A DNA stretch of 64,000 bases from Anthoceros angustus (lineage: Eukaryota > Streptophyta > Anthocerotopsida > Anthocerotales > Anthocerotaceae): assembly GCA_010909165.1 (NCBI GenBank), contig MU008184.1, positions 806,001 to 870,000 of the forward strand, read 5' to 3'. This document shows, piece by piece, positions 8,774-18,483 of the stretch (positions are counted from its first letter, which is position 1; each line of letters opens with the position of its first letter). Below the pieces are notes generated by a model that saw only the letters and a program-made list of their open reading frames with translations, was not told the origin of the DNA and ran no database searches. Position numbers and translations under genes: made by a program.

Positions 8774-11590
8774 TTGTTACAGCAAACGTGGATGGCTGTT
8801 TGGAGGTTAGTAGGCACTCTAGGAAGAGCTCCGGCCTTTGTGAATTCAAGCAACCAACCCCTGGCAAGCAAAGGAGCTGCGAGGTGCAGCACCTCTGCAA
8901 GAAGAGGATGTATGGCTGGAGACGTATCTTCCAGCGAGGCTCACACACATGCCCTCCACACTACGGTTCTACACCAGGAGAGCTGGCGTCCGCCGGAATT
9001 GCGAGATAAAGAGTTACGCAACTTCCAGAATTCAGCTTGGGTAAATGCGCAGCTTGTTGCTCCGGGTATGCAGACGAGTCGTACATCCAACTGGAGCGAG
9101 CCGGATGGCTGCAGGCCTGCAGGATACGAAAACTGTGTAACGGTTGAAACCGTAAGCGAGCTCTGTGAGCATGGGCTGGTACCTGATGCCGTGGAGGCTC
9201 TGGGACTTCTGGTGCAAACAGACTGTCCTGTTTCGAAATCTCTCTTTTACATGGTCTTAAAGGAATGTGTGGCTAAGAAGGATCTGCCTCTGGGTCGCCG
9301 TGTCCACGCTCTCACCGTGAAGAAGGGGTATGAGTCGGACACGTTCTTGTGCAATCACATCCTGCGAATGTATGCTTCTCATGCCAGGTTGCAAGAAGCC
9401 ATGGATGTGTTCTGTGTGATTGCCAAACCAGATGCTTTCACGTGGTGTGCGGTAATATCTGCCAATGTTAGGCACGGTCAAGATGAGCAGGCCATACAAT
9501 TGTATCATCGGATGCGCAGGTCAAGTGTGAGTCCGAATGGGCATGTGTTTGTAGTAGCCCTTCAGGCTTGTGCAAGGCGATCAGACCTGAAATCTGGGCA
9601 GCAGGTCCATGCTGATGTGTTGGGTAGTGGGGTTGAGCCTGACTTGTTTGTCTGTAGTTGCTTGGTAGACATGTATGCAAAGTGTGGCAGCTTGGAAGAT
9701 GCTGAAAGAGTTTTTGACGGGCTTCCTCTAAAAGATGTGGTGACTTGGAATGCCATGATAGCAGGATATTCTCAGCAGGGCATGGCTCAGGAAGCCCTTC
9801 GTCTTTATTGTGCAATGCAAGAGGAAGGCTTGGCTTCACCCAATTCTGTGACGTTTGTCTGCCTGTTGCAAGCATGTGCAAGTGTGGGCATTTCGGCTTT
9901 GGAGGTGGGGAAGCAGCTTCATGCACAGATCACAGAACGAGGGATTCAGGCTGATGTAGTTTTAGGTGGGAGCCTGGTAAACATGTATGCCAAGTGTGGG
10001 AGCGTGGAAGATGCTTTGGGCGTGTTTGAGGGTCTTGGTAAGAAAACTGTGGTGACATGGAATGCCATGATAGCAGGATATTCCCAGAAGGGCATGGGGC
10101 AGAAAGCTTTGCAGCTTTACAGCGTTATGGAAAGAGAAGGTGTTGTTACACCCGATTCTGTGACATTTGTGTGCCTCCTCCAGGCATGTGCAAGTGTGGG
10201 CAACCTTGCTTTGGAGCAGGGGACGCAACTTCATTCACAAATTAGGGAACGAGGACTTGAAGAGGATGTGTTTGTAGCCAACAGTTTGGTAAGTATGTAT
10301 GCAAAGTGTGGCAGCATAGAGGATGCTCACGACGTGTTTGAAGGACTGACTCAGAAAGACGTTGTGACGTGGAATGCCATGATAGCGGGATATTCCCACC
10401 AAGGACTGGGCCAACAAGCCCTTGGTCTTTACAGGGCCATGCAAGAAGAAGGCATGGCTGCTCCCGACGCTGTGACGTTTGTGTGTCTTCTCCAGGCGTG
10501 TGCAAGTGTTGGCTCCTTCGCTTTGGAGAAGGGGAAGCAGCTTCATGAACAGATCAGAGAACGAGGACTTGAAGCAGACGTAGTTATCGCTAGCAGTTTG
10601 GTAGACATGTATGCGAAGTGTGGCAGCCTAGAGGATGCTCAGGGCGTGTTTGACGCTCTCGAAGAAAAAAATGTGGTGACATGGAGTGCCATGATAGCAG
10701 GATATTCCCAGCAGGGTATGGGGCTGGAGGCCCTTCGACTTTACGGTGCTATGCAAGAAGAAGGCTTGGTTGCACCCAATTCTGTGACATTCGTTTGCCT
10801 CCTTCAAGCATGTGCGAGTGTGGCAGCTTTGCATCTAGGCAGGCAACTTCATGCACAGATCAAAGATCAAAGGCTTCAAGCTGACATGCTTGTAGCCGGC
10901 AGCTTGGTAAACATGTACGGGAAGTGCGGTAGCATGGTTGATGCGCAGCAAGTGTTTGAGGCATTGCCCAAAAGAGATCTTTTCACGTGGAGTGCATTGA
11001 TAGCAGGATACACCCGTCAGGGAGACAGTGATGAGGTCTTTCACCTGGTTCTCAGAATGAGAGACGATGGCATACAGCCAGACGGCATCACGTTCCTCAG
11101 CGTACTAACAGTGTGCAGTCATGCGGGTCTTGTGCAACGGGGGCGAGAGTACTTCGAGGCTATGAGCACACTCCACGGCCTCACTCCCACTGCTGACCAC
11201 TACACGTGCATGGTGGATCTATTGGGTCGTGCAGGAGAACTGGACGAGGCACTTGCTTTGGTGGGGACGATGCCTCTGCTGCCTAATCTTGCAATTTGGC
11301 ACACTCTATTGGGTGCTTGTCGGAAGTGGAGCAACGTGGAGGTGGCGCGCCATGCGTTCCATGAAGCAGTCAAGCTGGACGAGAAAGATGCCGCAGCATA
11401 TGTGTTGATGTCGAGCATATACATCGGTGCTCAGATGTGGGAGCAGGCACAGGAAATGCAGGCCAAGCGAATGCGACACGGGGCCTGGAAGCAGCCAGGG
11501 CAGAGCTGGTGGGCAGACATGGACGGGCTGGTGCTCAGCTTCAAAGTCGGGGATAAGGCGCCCCGCATCTTGGGTGTGAAGCAAGGCTGA
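8774..11590 (+). CDS. PPR protein, PLS-E class, WW-type PG box, no DYW (938 aa)
   Basis: Intact, intronless gene for an organelle-targeted PPR protein, by family an RNA-editing or RNA-processing specificity factor. The first ~130 residues are Ser/Arg-rich without repeats and fit a transit peptide; the start at MLQQTWMAVWR is the first ATG, and a later in-frame ATG (MQTSRTSNW) is possible. Then follow a first L-S pair (S motif MYASHARLQEAMDVF), five triplets whose S motifs begin MYAKCGS or MYGKCGS, P2-L2-S2 (HYTCMVDLLGRAGELDEA), E1, E2 and the PG box PGQSWWADMDGLVLSF. The protein ends KAPRILGVKQG just after the PG box, so there is no HxE/CxxC deaminase. It would need a DYW partner in trans or have a non-editing role. 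Internal triplets are ~312-bp DNA repeats. The stop lies 34 bp before the next gene's ATG. Confidence 0.9.
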   Translation: MLQQTWMAVWRLVGTLGRAPAFVNSSNQPLASKGAARCSTSARRGCMAGDVSSSEAHTHALHTTVLHQESWRPPELRDKELRNFQNSAWVNAQLVAPGMQTSRTSNWSEPDGCRPAGYENCVTVETVSELCEHGLVPDAVEALGLLVQTDCPVSKSLFYMVLKECVAKKDLPLGRRVHALTVKKGYESDTFLCNHILRMYASHARLQEAMDVFCVIAKPDAFTWCAVISANVRHGQDEQAIQLYHRMRRSSVSPNGHVFVVALQACARRSDLKSGQQVHADVLGSGVEPDLFVCSCLVDMYAKCGSLEDAERVFDGLPLKDVVTWNAMIAGYSQQGMAQEALRLYCAMQEEGLASPNSVTFVCLLQACASVGISALEVGKQLHAQITERGIQADVVLGGSLVNMYAKCGSVEDALGVFEGLGKKTVVTWNAMIAGYSQKGMGQKALQLYSVMEREGVVTPDSVTFVCLLQACASVGNLALEQGTQLHSQIRERGLEEDVFVANSLVSMYAKCGSIEDAHDVFEGLTQKDVVTWNAMIAGYSHQGLGQQALGLYRAMQEEGMAAPDAVTFVCLLQACASVGSFALEKGKQLHEQIRERGLEADVVIASSLVDMYAKCGSLEDAQGVFDALEEKNVVTWSAMIAGYSQQGMGLEALRLYGAMQEEGLVAPNSVTFVCLLQACASVAALHLGRQLHAQIKDQRLQADMLVAGSLVNMYGKCGSMVDAQQVFEALPKRDLFTWSALIAGYTRQGDSDEVFHLVLRMRDDGIQPDGITFLSVLTVCSHAGLVQRGREYFEAMSTLHGLTPTADHYTCMVDLLGRAGELDEALALVGTMPLLPNLAIWHTLLGACRKWSNVEVARHAFHEAVKLDEKDAAAYVLMSSIYIGAQMWEQAQEMQAKRMRHGAWKQPGQSWWADMDGLVLSFKVGDKAPRILGVKQG

Positions 11591-11624
11591 AATAGGATCA
11601 ACCCGATTTTCCTTCTGAAGGCCA

Positions 11625-14207
11625 ATGTCTGTCGGGAGCGCTGCAATTCACTCACGCCAATGGCAACAGGAGCTGGTCTGGGGAGAGGTGCTGTGCACCC
11701 AGCAAAGTGGTGGCAAAGAAGCTGCCAGGTGCAGCGCCGTTGGAAGGAAGCCTTCCCGTCCAAAAGGAAACGAGAGGGGCGTGACTGCAGAAACTGTGAG
11801 CGAGCTATGCCAGCAGGGACAGGTCACTGACGCCGTTGAGGCTTTGGGACTTCTGGTGCTTACACACTCGATTCTTTCCAACTCTCTCTTTCATTCGGTC
11901 CTGAAGGAGTGTGTGGCTAAGAAGGATCTGGCTCTGGGTCGCAGAGTTCATGCTCTCACGGTTAAACACGGGTATGAGTCGGACACGTTTTTGTGCAACC
12001 ACATTCTGCGGATGTATGCTTCTCATAACAGGTTGCAGGAAGCTATGGATGTGTTCACAGAGGTTGGTGAACCAGGTGCCTTCACGTGGTCTGCCATAAT
12101 CTCTGCGCATGTAAAGAACGGACAACACGAGCAGGCTGTGGAACTGTATCATCGGATGCGCAGGTCAAGTGTGAAGCCAAATGGGCATGTGTTTGTCGCT
12201 GCCCTTCAGGCTTGTGCCAGGGGAGCAGACTTAAAATCCGGGCAGCAGGTGCACGCCGATGTCTTGCGCAGTGGAGTTGAGCCTGATTTGTTTGTCTGTA
12301 GTTGCTTGGTGGACATGTACGCCAAGTGTGGGAGCTTGGAAGATGCTGACAGAGTGTTCCGAGGGCTTGTTCACAAGGATGTGGTGGTATGGAACGCCAT
12401 GATTGCTGGATATTCCCAGCAAGGCCTGGGTCTGGAAGCCCTTCGTCTTTATAGTGCTATGCAAGAGGAAGGCATCACTGCTCCCAATTCTGTGACATTT
12501 GTGTGCGTTTTGCAGGCGTGTTCCAGTGTGGGCATCTCAGCTTTGGAGAAGGGGAAACAGGTTCACGCGCGGATCAAAGAACAAGGACTTCAGGGCGATG
12601 CAGTTGTTGGTGGGAGCCTGGTGAATATGTACGCAAAGTGTGGCAGCCTGGAGGATGCTCGGGGTGCGTTCAAGGGGCTTGGTCGAAAGACTGTGGTGAC
12701 ATGGAATGCCATGATAGCAGGATATTCTCAGCAGGGCATGGGGCAGGAAGCCCTTCATCTTCTGACGGCTATGGAAGAAGAAGGCGTAGTTGCACCTGAT
12801 TCCGTGACATTTGTGTGCCTTCTGCAAGCTTGTGCAAGGGTGGGCAGCCTGGCTCTGGAGAAGGGGAAGCAGCTTCATGCGCAAATTAGAGAGCGAGGAC
12901 TTCAAGCTGATGTATTTGTAGCGAGCAGTTTGGTCGACATGTATGCAAAGTGTGGCAGCCTAGTGGATGCACGTGTCGTATTTGACGGCCTGGGTCAGAA
13001 AAATGTGGTGACTTGGAGTGTGATGATATCAGGATATTCCCAGCAGGGCAAGGGGCAGGAAGCCCTTCGTCTTTACAGTGTTATGCAAGAAGAAGGCCTT
13101 GCTGCACCCAATGCTGTGACATTTGTTTCCCTTCTGCGGGCATGTGCTAGTGTGGGCAACCTTGCTTTGGAGAAAGGAAGGCAGCTTCATGCAGAAATTA
13201 GGGTACAGGGGCTTCAGGTTGACGTGTTTGTAGCCAACAGCTTGGTGAACATGTACGCAAAGTGCGGCAGTTTAGAGGATGCTCAGGGCATATTTCACAG
13301 ACTTCGTCAGAAGGATGTGGTGACTTGGAATGTTATGATAGCAGCGTGTTCCCAGCAGGGCATGGGGGAGGAAGCCCTTCGTCTTTACAGGGCCATGTAT
13401 GAAGAAGGCATTTGTTCACCCAATTCAGTGACATTCGTCTGCCTCCTTCAGGCATGTGCAAGTGTTGCAGCTCTGCAGGTGGGAAGGCGGCTTCATGCTC
13501 AAATCAAACAACAGGGACTTCAAGGAAATCTGCTGGTAGCTGGCAGTTTGATAAACATGTATGGAAAGTGTGGGAGCATGGTTGACGCACGGCAGGTGTT
13601 TGAGACACTGGACGAAAGAGACTCTGTCGCCTGGAATGCACTGATTGCAGGATACACCCGTCAAGGAGACAGCGAGGAGGTCTTTGCCTTGGTTCTCAGA
13701 ATGAGACAGAATGGCATGCAGCCAGACGGCGTGACATTCCTTAGTGTGCTAACAGTATGCAGTCACGATGGCCTAGTGAACAAGGGGCAAGAGTACTTTG
13801 AGGCTATGACCAGATACTATGCTATCACTCCGACTGAAGACCACTACACATGCATGGTGGATATGCTAGGTCGTGCGGGACATGTGGACAAGGCACTAGC
13901 TCTCATAAGGACAATGCCTGTCAGTCCTAATGCTGCAATCTGGCACACTCTATTAGGTGCTTGTCAAAAGTGGAGCAATGTGGAGGTGGCACGCCATGCT
14001 TTCCGTGAAGCTGTTAAGCTGGATGAGAAGGATGCTGCAGCATATGTGTTGATGTTGAACATATACACAGGTGCCCAGATGTGGGAGCAGACAGAGGAGA
14101 TGCAGGCAAAGAGAAAAGCAATCAGGGCATGGAAGCAGCCAGGCCAGAGCTGGTGGACAGACATGGACGGACTTGTACACATTTTCTTGGTTGGAGCTTT
14201 TTCTTGA
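11625..14207 (+). CDS. PPR protein, PLS-E class, WW-type PG box, no DYW (860 aa)
   Basis: Third tandem member of cluster A, intact and intronless. N-terminal leader of ~55 residues shares AARCS with the previous gene, then TAETVSELCQQG opens the repeat region. S motifs are MYASHNRLQEAMDVF, four MYAKCGS units and MYGKCGSMVDARQVF, followed by P2-L2-S2 (HYTCMVDMLGRAGHVDKA), E1, E2 and PGQSWWTDMDGLVHIFLVG. It ends AFS almost immediately after the PG box, so the DYW deaminase is missing as in its two neighbours. Codes at the base-selecting residues 5 and last differ from those of the preceding paralogue in several P and S motifs, suggesting a different RNA target. The ATG is only 34 bp after the upstream stop. 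Its true start could be internal. Confidence 0.9.
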   Translation: MSVGSAAIHSRQWQQELVWGEVLCTQQSGGKEAARCSAVGRKPSRPKGNERGVTAETVSELCQQGQVTDAVEALGLLVLTHSILSNSLFHSVLKECVAKKDLALGRRVHALTVKHGYESDTFLCNHILRMYASHNRLQEAMDVFTEVGEPGAFTWSAIISAHVKNGQHEQAVELYHRMRRSSVKPNGHVFVAALQACARGADLKSGQQVHADVLRSGVEPDLFVCSCLVDMYAKCGSLEDADRVFRGLVHKDVVVWNAMIAGYSQQGLGLEALRLYSAMQEEGITAPNSVTFVCVLQACSSVGISALEKGKQVHARIKEQGLQGDAVVGGSLVNMYAKCGSLEDARGAFKGLGRKTVVTWNAMIAGYSQQGMGQEALHLLTAMEEEGVVAPDSVTFVCLLQACARVGSLALEKGKQLHAQIRERGLQADVFVASSLVDMYAKCGSLVDARVVFDGLGQKNVVTWSVMISGYSQQGKGQEALRLYSVMQEEGLAAPNAVTFVSLLRACASVGNLALEKGRQLHAEIRVQGLQVDVFVANSLVNMYAKCGSLEDAQGIFHRLRQKDVVTWNVMIAACSQQGMGEEALRLYRAMYEEGICSPNSVTFVCLLQACASVAALQVGRRLHAQIKQQGLQGNLLVAGSLINMYGKCGSMVDARQVFETLDERDSVAWNALIAGYTRQGDSEEVFALVLRMRQNGMQPDGVTFLSVLTVCSHDGLVNKGQEYFEAMTRYYAITPTEDHYTCMVDMLGRAGHVDKALALIRTMPVSPNAAIWHTLLGACQKWSNVEVARHAFREAVKLDEKDAAAYVLMLNIYTGAQMWEQTEEMQAKRKAIRAWKQPGQSWWTDMDGLVHIFLVGAFS

Positions 14208-14575
14208 AATCAAGAAGGATGAATGTGTTTCACATTCGGACTGTCACCTGATGATGAAAACATGTGAGAGGCGGGCTATAGTGCATTCCTTAAAGCATAT
14301 GCTCCAGCAGACTGGCAGAACTTTCACAACTGCAAACTTTTTGAAGACCTGTGTCTTTTGGTGACTGATCATTCTGGTGAGATGTTTGCCTTGATTCCAT
14401 CATGTATCGAGTTCAATGTGACCCGCAGGCCTGCTACAAACACATAGCAAATCCTACGTTGTTTGTACTCGCCTTTCATACGCTTGGGTTCCGTACCCTC
14501 ACCAGGCAAGGGATTGGTGCCTCTTGCATCCATGGCTCCATTCTGGGGATCGGCATTGTGGACCAGCTTGGCATA
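14208..14575 (+). other. 3' flank of the PPR gene, no gene recognised
   Basis: No open frame of note and no recognised element. Confidence 0.5.
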
Positions 14576-14700
14576 TTAGGAAGAACTTTCTTTGACCTGG
14601 CTTGAGCCTTGGCAAACAATTAAGCCGTGAGGTGCAGCACCCGGCAAAGAAGTCTGTTGGATGAAGTCTGGATCGTCGCCAGGACAATTTTTATTGCTAT
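14576..14700 (+). pseudogene. Orphan PPR 5' leader
   Basis: The stretch containing TTAGGAAGAACTTTC, CTTGGCAAACAATTAAGCC and GTGAGGTGCAGCACCC matches, with gaps, the leader of the PPR gene at 8774 (CTAGGAAGAGCTCCGG, CTGGCAAGCAAAGGAGCTG, GCGAGGTGCAGCACCT at 8818-8892). No PPR motifs follow. It is the start of a fourth cluster A copy whose body has been lost. Confidence 0.6.
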
Positions 14701-15486
14701 ATGGCTCTAAGAGGATGCTTGCCTGCGAACGATTTGCCTGTCTCTTCCTACATGGCAGATGGGCTATGATTCACATGCATATGTTCTTGTGCAACCAACC
14801 CATTGTAACTTTATCTTGCACTTACTTGTAAGGCACCTGCATAGTGAAGAACTGGGCTAGCCCTGGAAATGCCGGTACTGTACATATGTGGTGGGCTCGG
14901 AGCGCTGGGAACACGTCTGGGCCCAAGCTGCCGCCGCAGTGAAGTGCAATAGCCGTACATTAAGCCAAAACCCAAAACCCAGCCAGCTGGGCCAGCTGTG
15001 CCAGCTCCGCAAATCACAGTGTCCATATCCATTTGGTGCTGCAAGCAGAGGGCATGCTTGCGCGGAGCAAATAACCGCGCGGACCGGAGCCGGCATTTGA
15101 GTCTGGAATGAAACCGGAATGGTATGTAGAAGCGTCCATCGCTAGTCGGCCGATCAAACCAGGGAGATGCGCACCCCAGATTCCTGTGCCCCGACCGGGC
15201 CGGATTGGACATCGGCTCTTCTAAGAGCATTCAGACAGCTCTGCCGAGCCTGCTCACCGTCGTGCTCCTGCCTCACCTCTCGCCTATGCGCTGTCTGTTA
15301 TAGCATGCCGAGGCCTATTCTGGAACTCCAACAAGATCGGCTCATGGTTTTCTCCAATGGAAAAATATGCATCACCATAGACAGCACCACTCATCAAAAG
15401 CAGTTCTATCTGATCTAGGTGCCTGATTAGGTCGGACGCAAGAGCAGGTGACGCGCAGGCTGGTCAGGTCATTCCCGTGCCTAGTG
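14701..15486 (+). other. Upstream region of the CCCH gene
   Basis: No gene recognised. A small tandem of the type (GCCAGCTGG) occurs near 14978-15007. A minus-strand open frame (15230-14811) has no recognisable features. The promoter of the downstream gene is presumably here, but no TATA box stands out. Confidence 0.4.
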
Positions 15487-17391
15487 ATGGTCCGCCCCGC
15501 TTCTGGCAGCAGTCGGGGTTCGGGCCGGGGGAACACCGCAGGGAATCTCGCCTCAACCACGCGGCATCTGAGCACTGAAGCTGAGGAGGAGAAGGACGAG
15601 GGACCTGAGGAAGGAGAGGTTCTTTTGGTGAGCTGTCCTGCACCCAATCTGCGATTCTTGATCGTTCTGTTCCTGCCTGGAGGTTTTGGCTGTCCGTTCA
15701 TGGTCCTTCGACTTCTGCTTCTCACAGCGTGATGCAATGCGTCTGCAGGATAGGTCTGGATTGGCAAGTCTTCTCGAGGATGAGGTCGGTCTTTGGACCA
15801 CGGATGCCGGAGATGAGGAGATTGAGCAGGTGTGTACTGCAACAGCTTGTGCCTGAGAACTGGATGAAGGGTCTGCTGGAATTGCGGGAGAGGGGGTTTC
15901 CGTGGAAGTTGCAGTTTTGTTGACAGATTTGCCTGGCTTTTTCAGCTTGATTCGCAAAATCCGGGAAAGGGAAAGCGGGGCGGTGGACCTCAGAGAAAGC
16001 TTGCCAAAAAGGTATTTAGCATGAGTCCGTGTCTGAATCTGGCAAGCAGACTCTGCAGCCTGGTTTCTGGAACGTGTTTCGGCTGTCGTTGTAGCTTAGC
16101 TCACTGTAGTGACATTTGTTTCTGCAGGCTCTGTATCGGAAAAGGAGGGCCGAGAAGGAGAGACAAATGGGCCTGAGGCCCTCTAAGAGGGTGAAATTAA
16201 GTGAGCCGCCACGCAAACTCTGTACCTTTTTTCTCAAGGGGAGGTGTGCCAAGGTATGATTGTGTGGTAGTGTGTACACGTTGTTGCCGTAACCTTTTCC
16301 CAGGAGCTTTCAGGGCCTACTCTAGTGTTGAGTTTTCCTTCTGCAGATCTCTTGGGTCCTGACGTGCAATATCTTGCGAACACCTTGCAGGGAAAGGATT
16401 GCACTTTTTCTCATGACTGTGTTCCTGTGACGAAGTCAGAGGCATGCTCCTAGGCCACTTGGAAATTTTCTTGCAGGTGTTGCTTCTCGGTGCTTGGGTT
16501 GAGCATTACTGGGACTCTGACACTACTGTTTGTGTGACTGTAGCCGTGCAAGTTTTTGACCATGGCTTGCTGTTTAAAGGGAGATGATTGCCCTTTCTCA
16601 CACGATCTTGCTTCATTCCCATGCAAGTACTTTCATACTCGAGGGTTCTGCTTTGATGGTGCCACATGCCGCTTCTCACATGCGGTTAGTGTTTCTGACC
16701 TGCGAAACAGCATTGCTCTCTTTGCTAGCGTTGAATATGATGTTTCCTTTCTGCCATATCGCTCAGCATAATCTTGTTGCTGAATGCACAGCCAATCACA
16801 GAGGAAGATCGGAAAAAGTTAATGAAGCGTGTGGACCAGGAGACTAAGGACCGTCATCTTCAACAGGAGAAGGCCACTGAAACAGGTGCTTTTGATGTGC
16901 CTCCTGGGTATACGCAACTCTCCGACGACCTGTCATCTGTCCAGATAGATTGTGGCAGCATCGTGGAAGCTGCCTCTGAAAGCCTGCAGTTGCAAGGGGT
17001 CGCTTCAGACGAGGCTTCCTGTCATGTGCGAAACATTTCAGGAGAGAACCTGCCAAGTTTTGCCTCCAAGTTAGATGACCCTGGAAGCATCGGGGATCCT
17101 AAGGAAGGCGAGAACTTTGTGCTGGTGGCTGCCAGGAAGGCAGCAGCAGCGGCTGTTGCTGAACAAAATAGTGCTGCTCAGGATCGTGGGCTTGCTTTGC
17201 GAAGGAGTAGAGGTTTTGAGGGGAGTGCGATGGAGCTACTGAAGGCAACGTTGAAAAAGGAAGTAGATGATTCAGTACCACAACTGACCGAGACCGGTGG
17301 GAACTGTGCTCGAAATTCCGGCAGCCGCAAGCCTACTAGTGCTATGGCGTTTCTGGAAGAGTTCCTTAAGGATGAAGTCTCGTATATGTGA
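15487..17391 (+). CDS. Triple CCCH zinc-finger protein, 408 aa, seven exons
   Basis: Exons inferred: 15487-15627, 15728-15829, 15946-16011, 16128-16253, 16391-16441, 16544-16684, 16792-17391. All boundaries are in phase 0, and introns are 100-137 bp. Finger 1 is C-x7-C-x5-C-x3-H (CTFFLKGRCAK / GKDCTFSH, split by intron 4). Finger 2 is CKFLTMACCLKGDDCPFSH. Finger 3 is FPCKYFHTRGFCFDGATCRF. The three closely spaced fingers, with FPC opening the last, resemble the ZC3H4/6/8 group and plant EMB1789-like proteins, which are nuclear RNA-binding proteins linked to transcript surveillance. That assignment is from remembered family features. The N-terminus is Gly/Ser-rich then acidic; before finger 1 there is a basic segment (YRKRRAEKERQ). 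The C-terminal ~200 residues contain Ala/Lys helices and no known domain. Intron 5 appears to use a GC donor. Confidence 0.85.
16442..16543 (+). other. Probable GC-AG intron in the CCCH gene
   Basis: The exon ends ACGAAGTCAGAG and the next base pair is GC (GCATGC). The next exon starts CCGTGCAAG after TGACTGTAG. Joining them gives VPVTKSE-PCKFL, the expected spacer between fingers 1 and 2, in phase 0 like the other introns of the gene. A GT donor giving this joint is not present. The upstream GT in CCTGTGACG would delete the TKSE residues. Confidence 0.65.
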
Positions 17392-18149
17392 ACATTGCGT
17401 TGGACTGCAGGTAGTCTGAGAGCAGAAGGGCCTTGTCTTCTCGGTCGCTTGATTGCAACCAGAGCGAGGACTGCAGCTGCTCATGGTTGACCTGGGTTGA
17501 CTTGGCTCTGGGATAACAGGGAGCCATCTCTCATCAACAAAGTGTGGACAACCGTGAGCAGACCTAATGCCAGAGATGTGATGAGGGTATCGCAGATGTT
17601 TCCCCATGTCAGGGAGCAGGTTCAGTGCCGCAATCTGATTGAGCGGGTTTGTTTGGAACGGTTTCAAGTCTTTTGTTATCAGCATCACAGGGAAATGGAT
17701 TCTGAGAGGGCTCTGTTCTTCAGGAGCTAGCACTATGTATTCTGAGAATGCATTGGGCCTACTTCGTGAAGCGGGGGGAAGAGGAGCCTTAATTGCTTGT
17801 GGACCATTGACTCGTCCACAGGTACGAAGCATCTGATGTTGGAAGTTGCGGAGAAGTTTTCTCGTCAATGCCACGGTGGGCGCTTTCGCTCCATAGATTG
17901 GAAGTTCATTTAAGTCGAAGGCCAGATGGCTGTTCAATTCAAACCCAAAAACACAAAGTCAACGAGAACTCAACATTCCGCAGCAATTACTGATGAAAGG
18001 CTTGAAACTCCAATTTGGCCTCGAGACTTCTTTGAATAACGATTACTGCTAGAAGCCGCAGCAAAGCTGATGTCGCTGGCCCTCGACATTTAAGGCCTGA
18101 CACTCCCAGTGGTCGTAGCCTTGGGCGGGCAATCTCTTGGGATGGCTTC
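17392..18149 (+). other. 3' flank, no gene recognised
   Basis: Probably 3' UTR of the CCCH gene followed by intergenic sequence. The long minus-strand frame 17937-17272 overlaps the last exon antisense and lacks protein features. Confidence 0.5.
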
Positions 18150-18440
18150 CCAAGATGGAGATAGGTCCAGATGGGAAATGGAAACTGCAGAGATGCATCA
18201 ATTGGTCACAGTATCACGGTGAAGAGGAGTTTGGTCTCATCTTGCTAGAGCGAAGAGCCTCATACTTGGACCAGTTATTCCGCATGTTGCAAAAACAAAA
18301 CCTCACAACTCACTGACGATAACGTTGAGATTTAACACATCAATCGGCACCAGGGGCTGTGTTACAACACGGAACGAGTTTGCGAGGCATTCCATAAAGA
18401 CAGATCACGTCTACATAACATCGTGAATGCACTTCGTAAC
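18150..18440 (+). pseudogene. Relic exon, copy 1 (LERRASYLDQ motif)
   Basis: Plus-strand reading gives WEMETAEMHQLVTVSR, then after one extra base EEEFGLILLERRASYLDQLF, then stops. The same peptide pattern is found at 19140-19431, so a coding sequence was once present in both duplicates. The family is not recognised. It lies just 3' of the secreted Cys-rich gene on the opposite strand and was duplicated with it. Confidence 0.55.
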
Positions 18441-18483
18441 AACGAGGTCGAAAATCCAGTCTCTTCACTATCCCCGCGGGCGG

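Noticed and set aside
14811-15230. Minus-strand 139-codon frame upstream of the CCCH gene
   Set aside because: No start context, no motif and competing frames in the same place; probably chance in GC-rich DNA.
17272-17937. 221-codon minus-strand open frame
   Set aside because: Overlaps the last CCCH exon antisense and has no recognisable motif; the sense strand has a well supported spliced gene.
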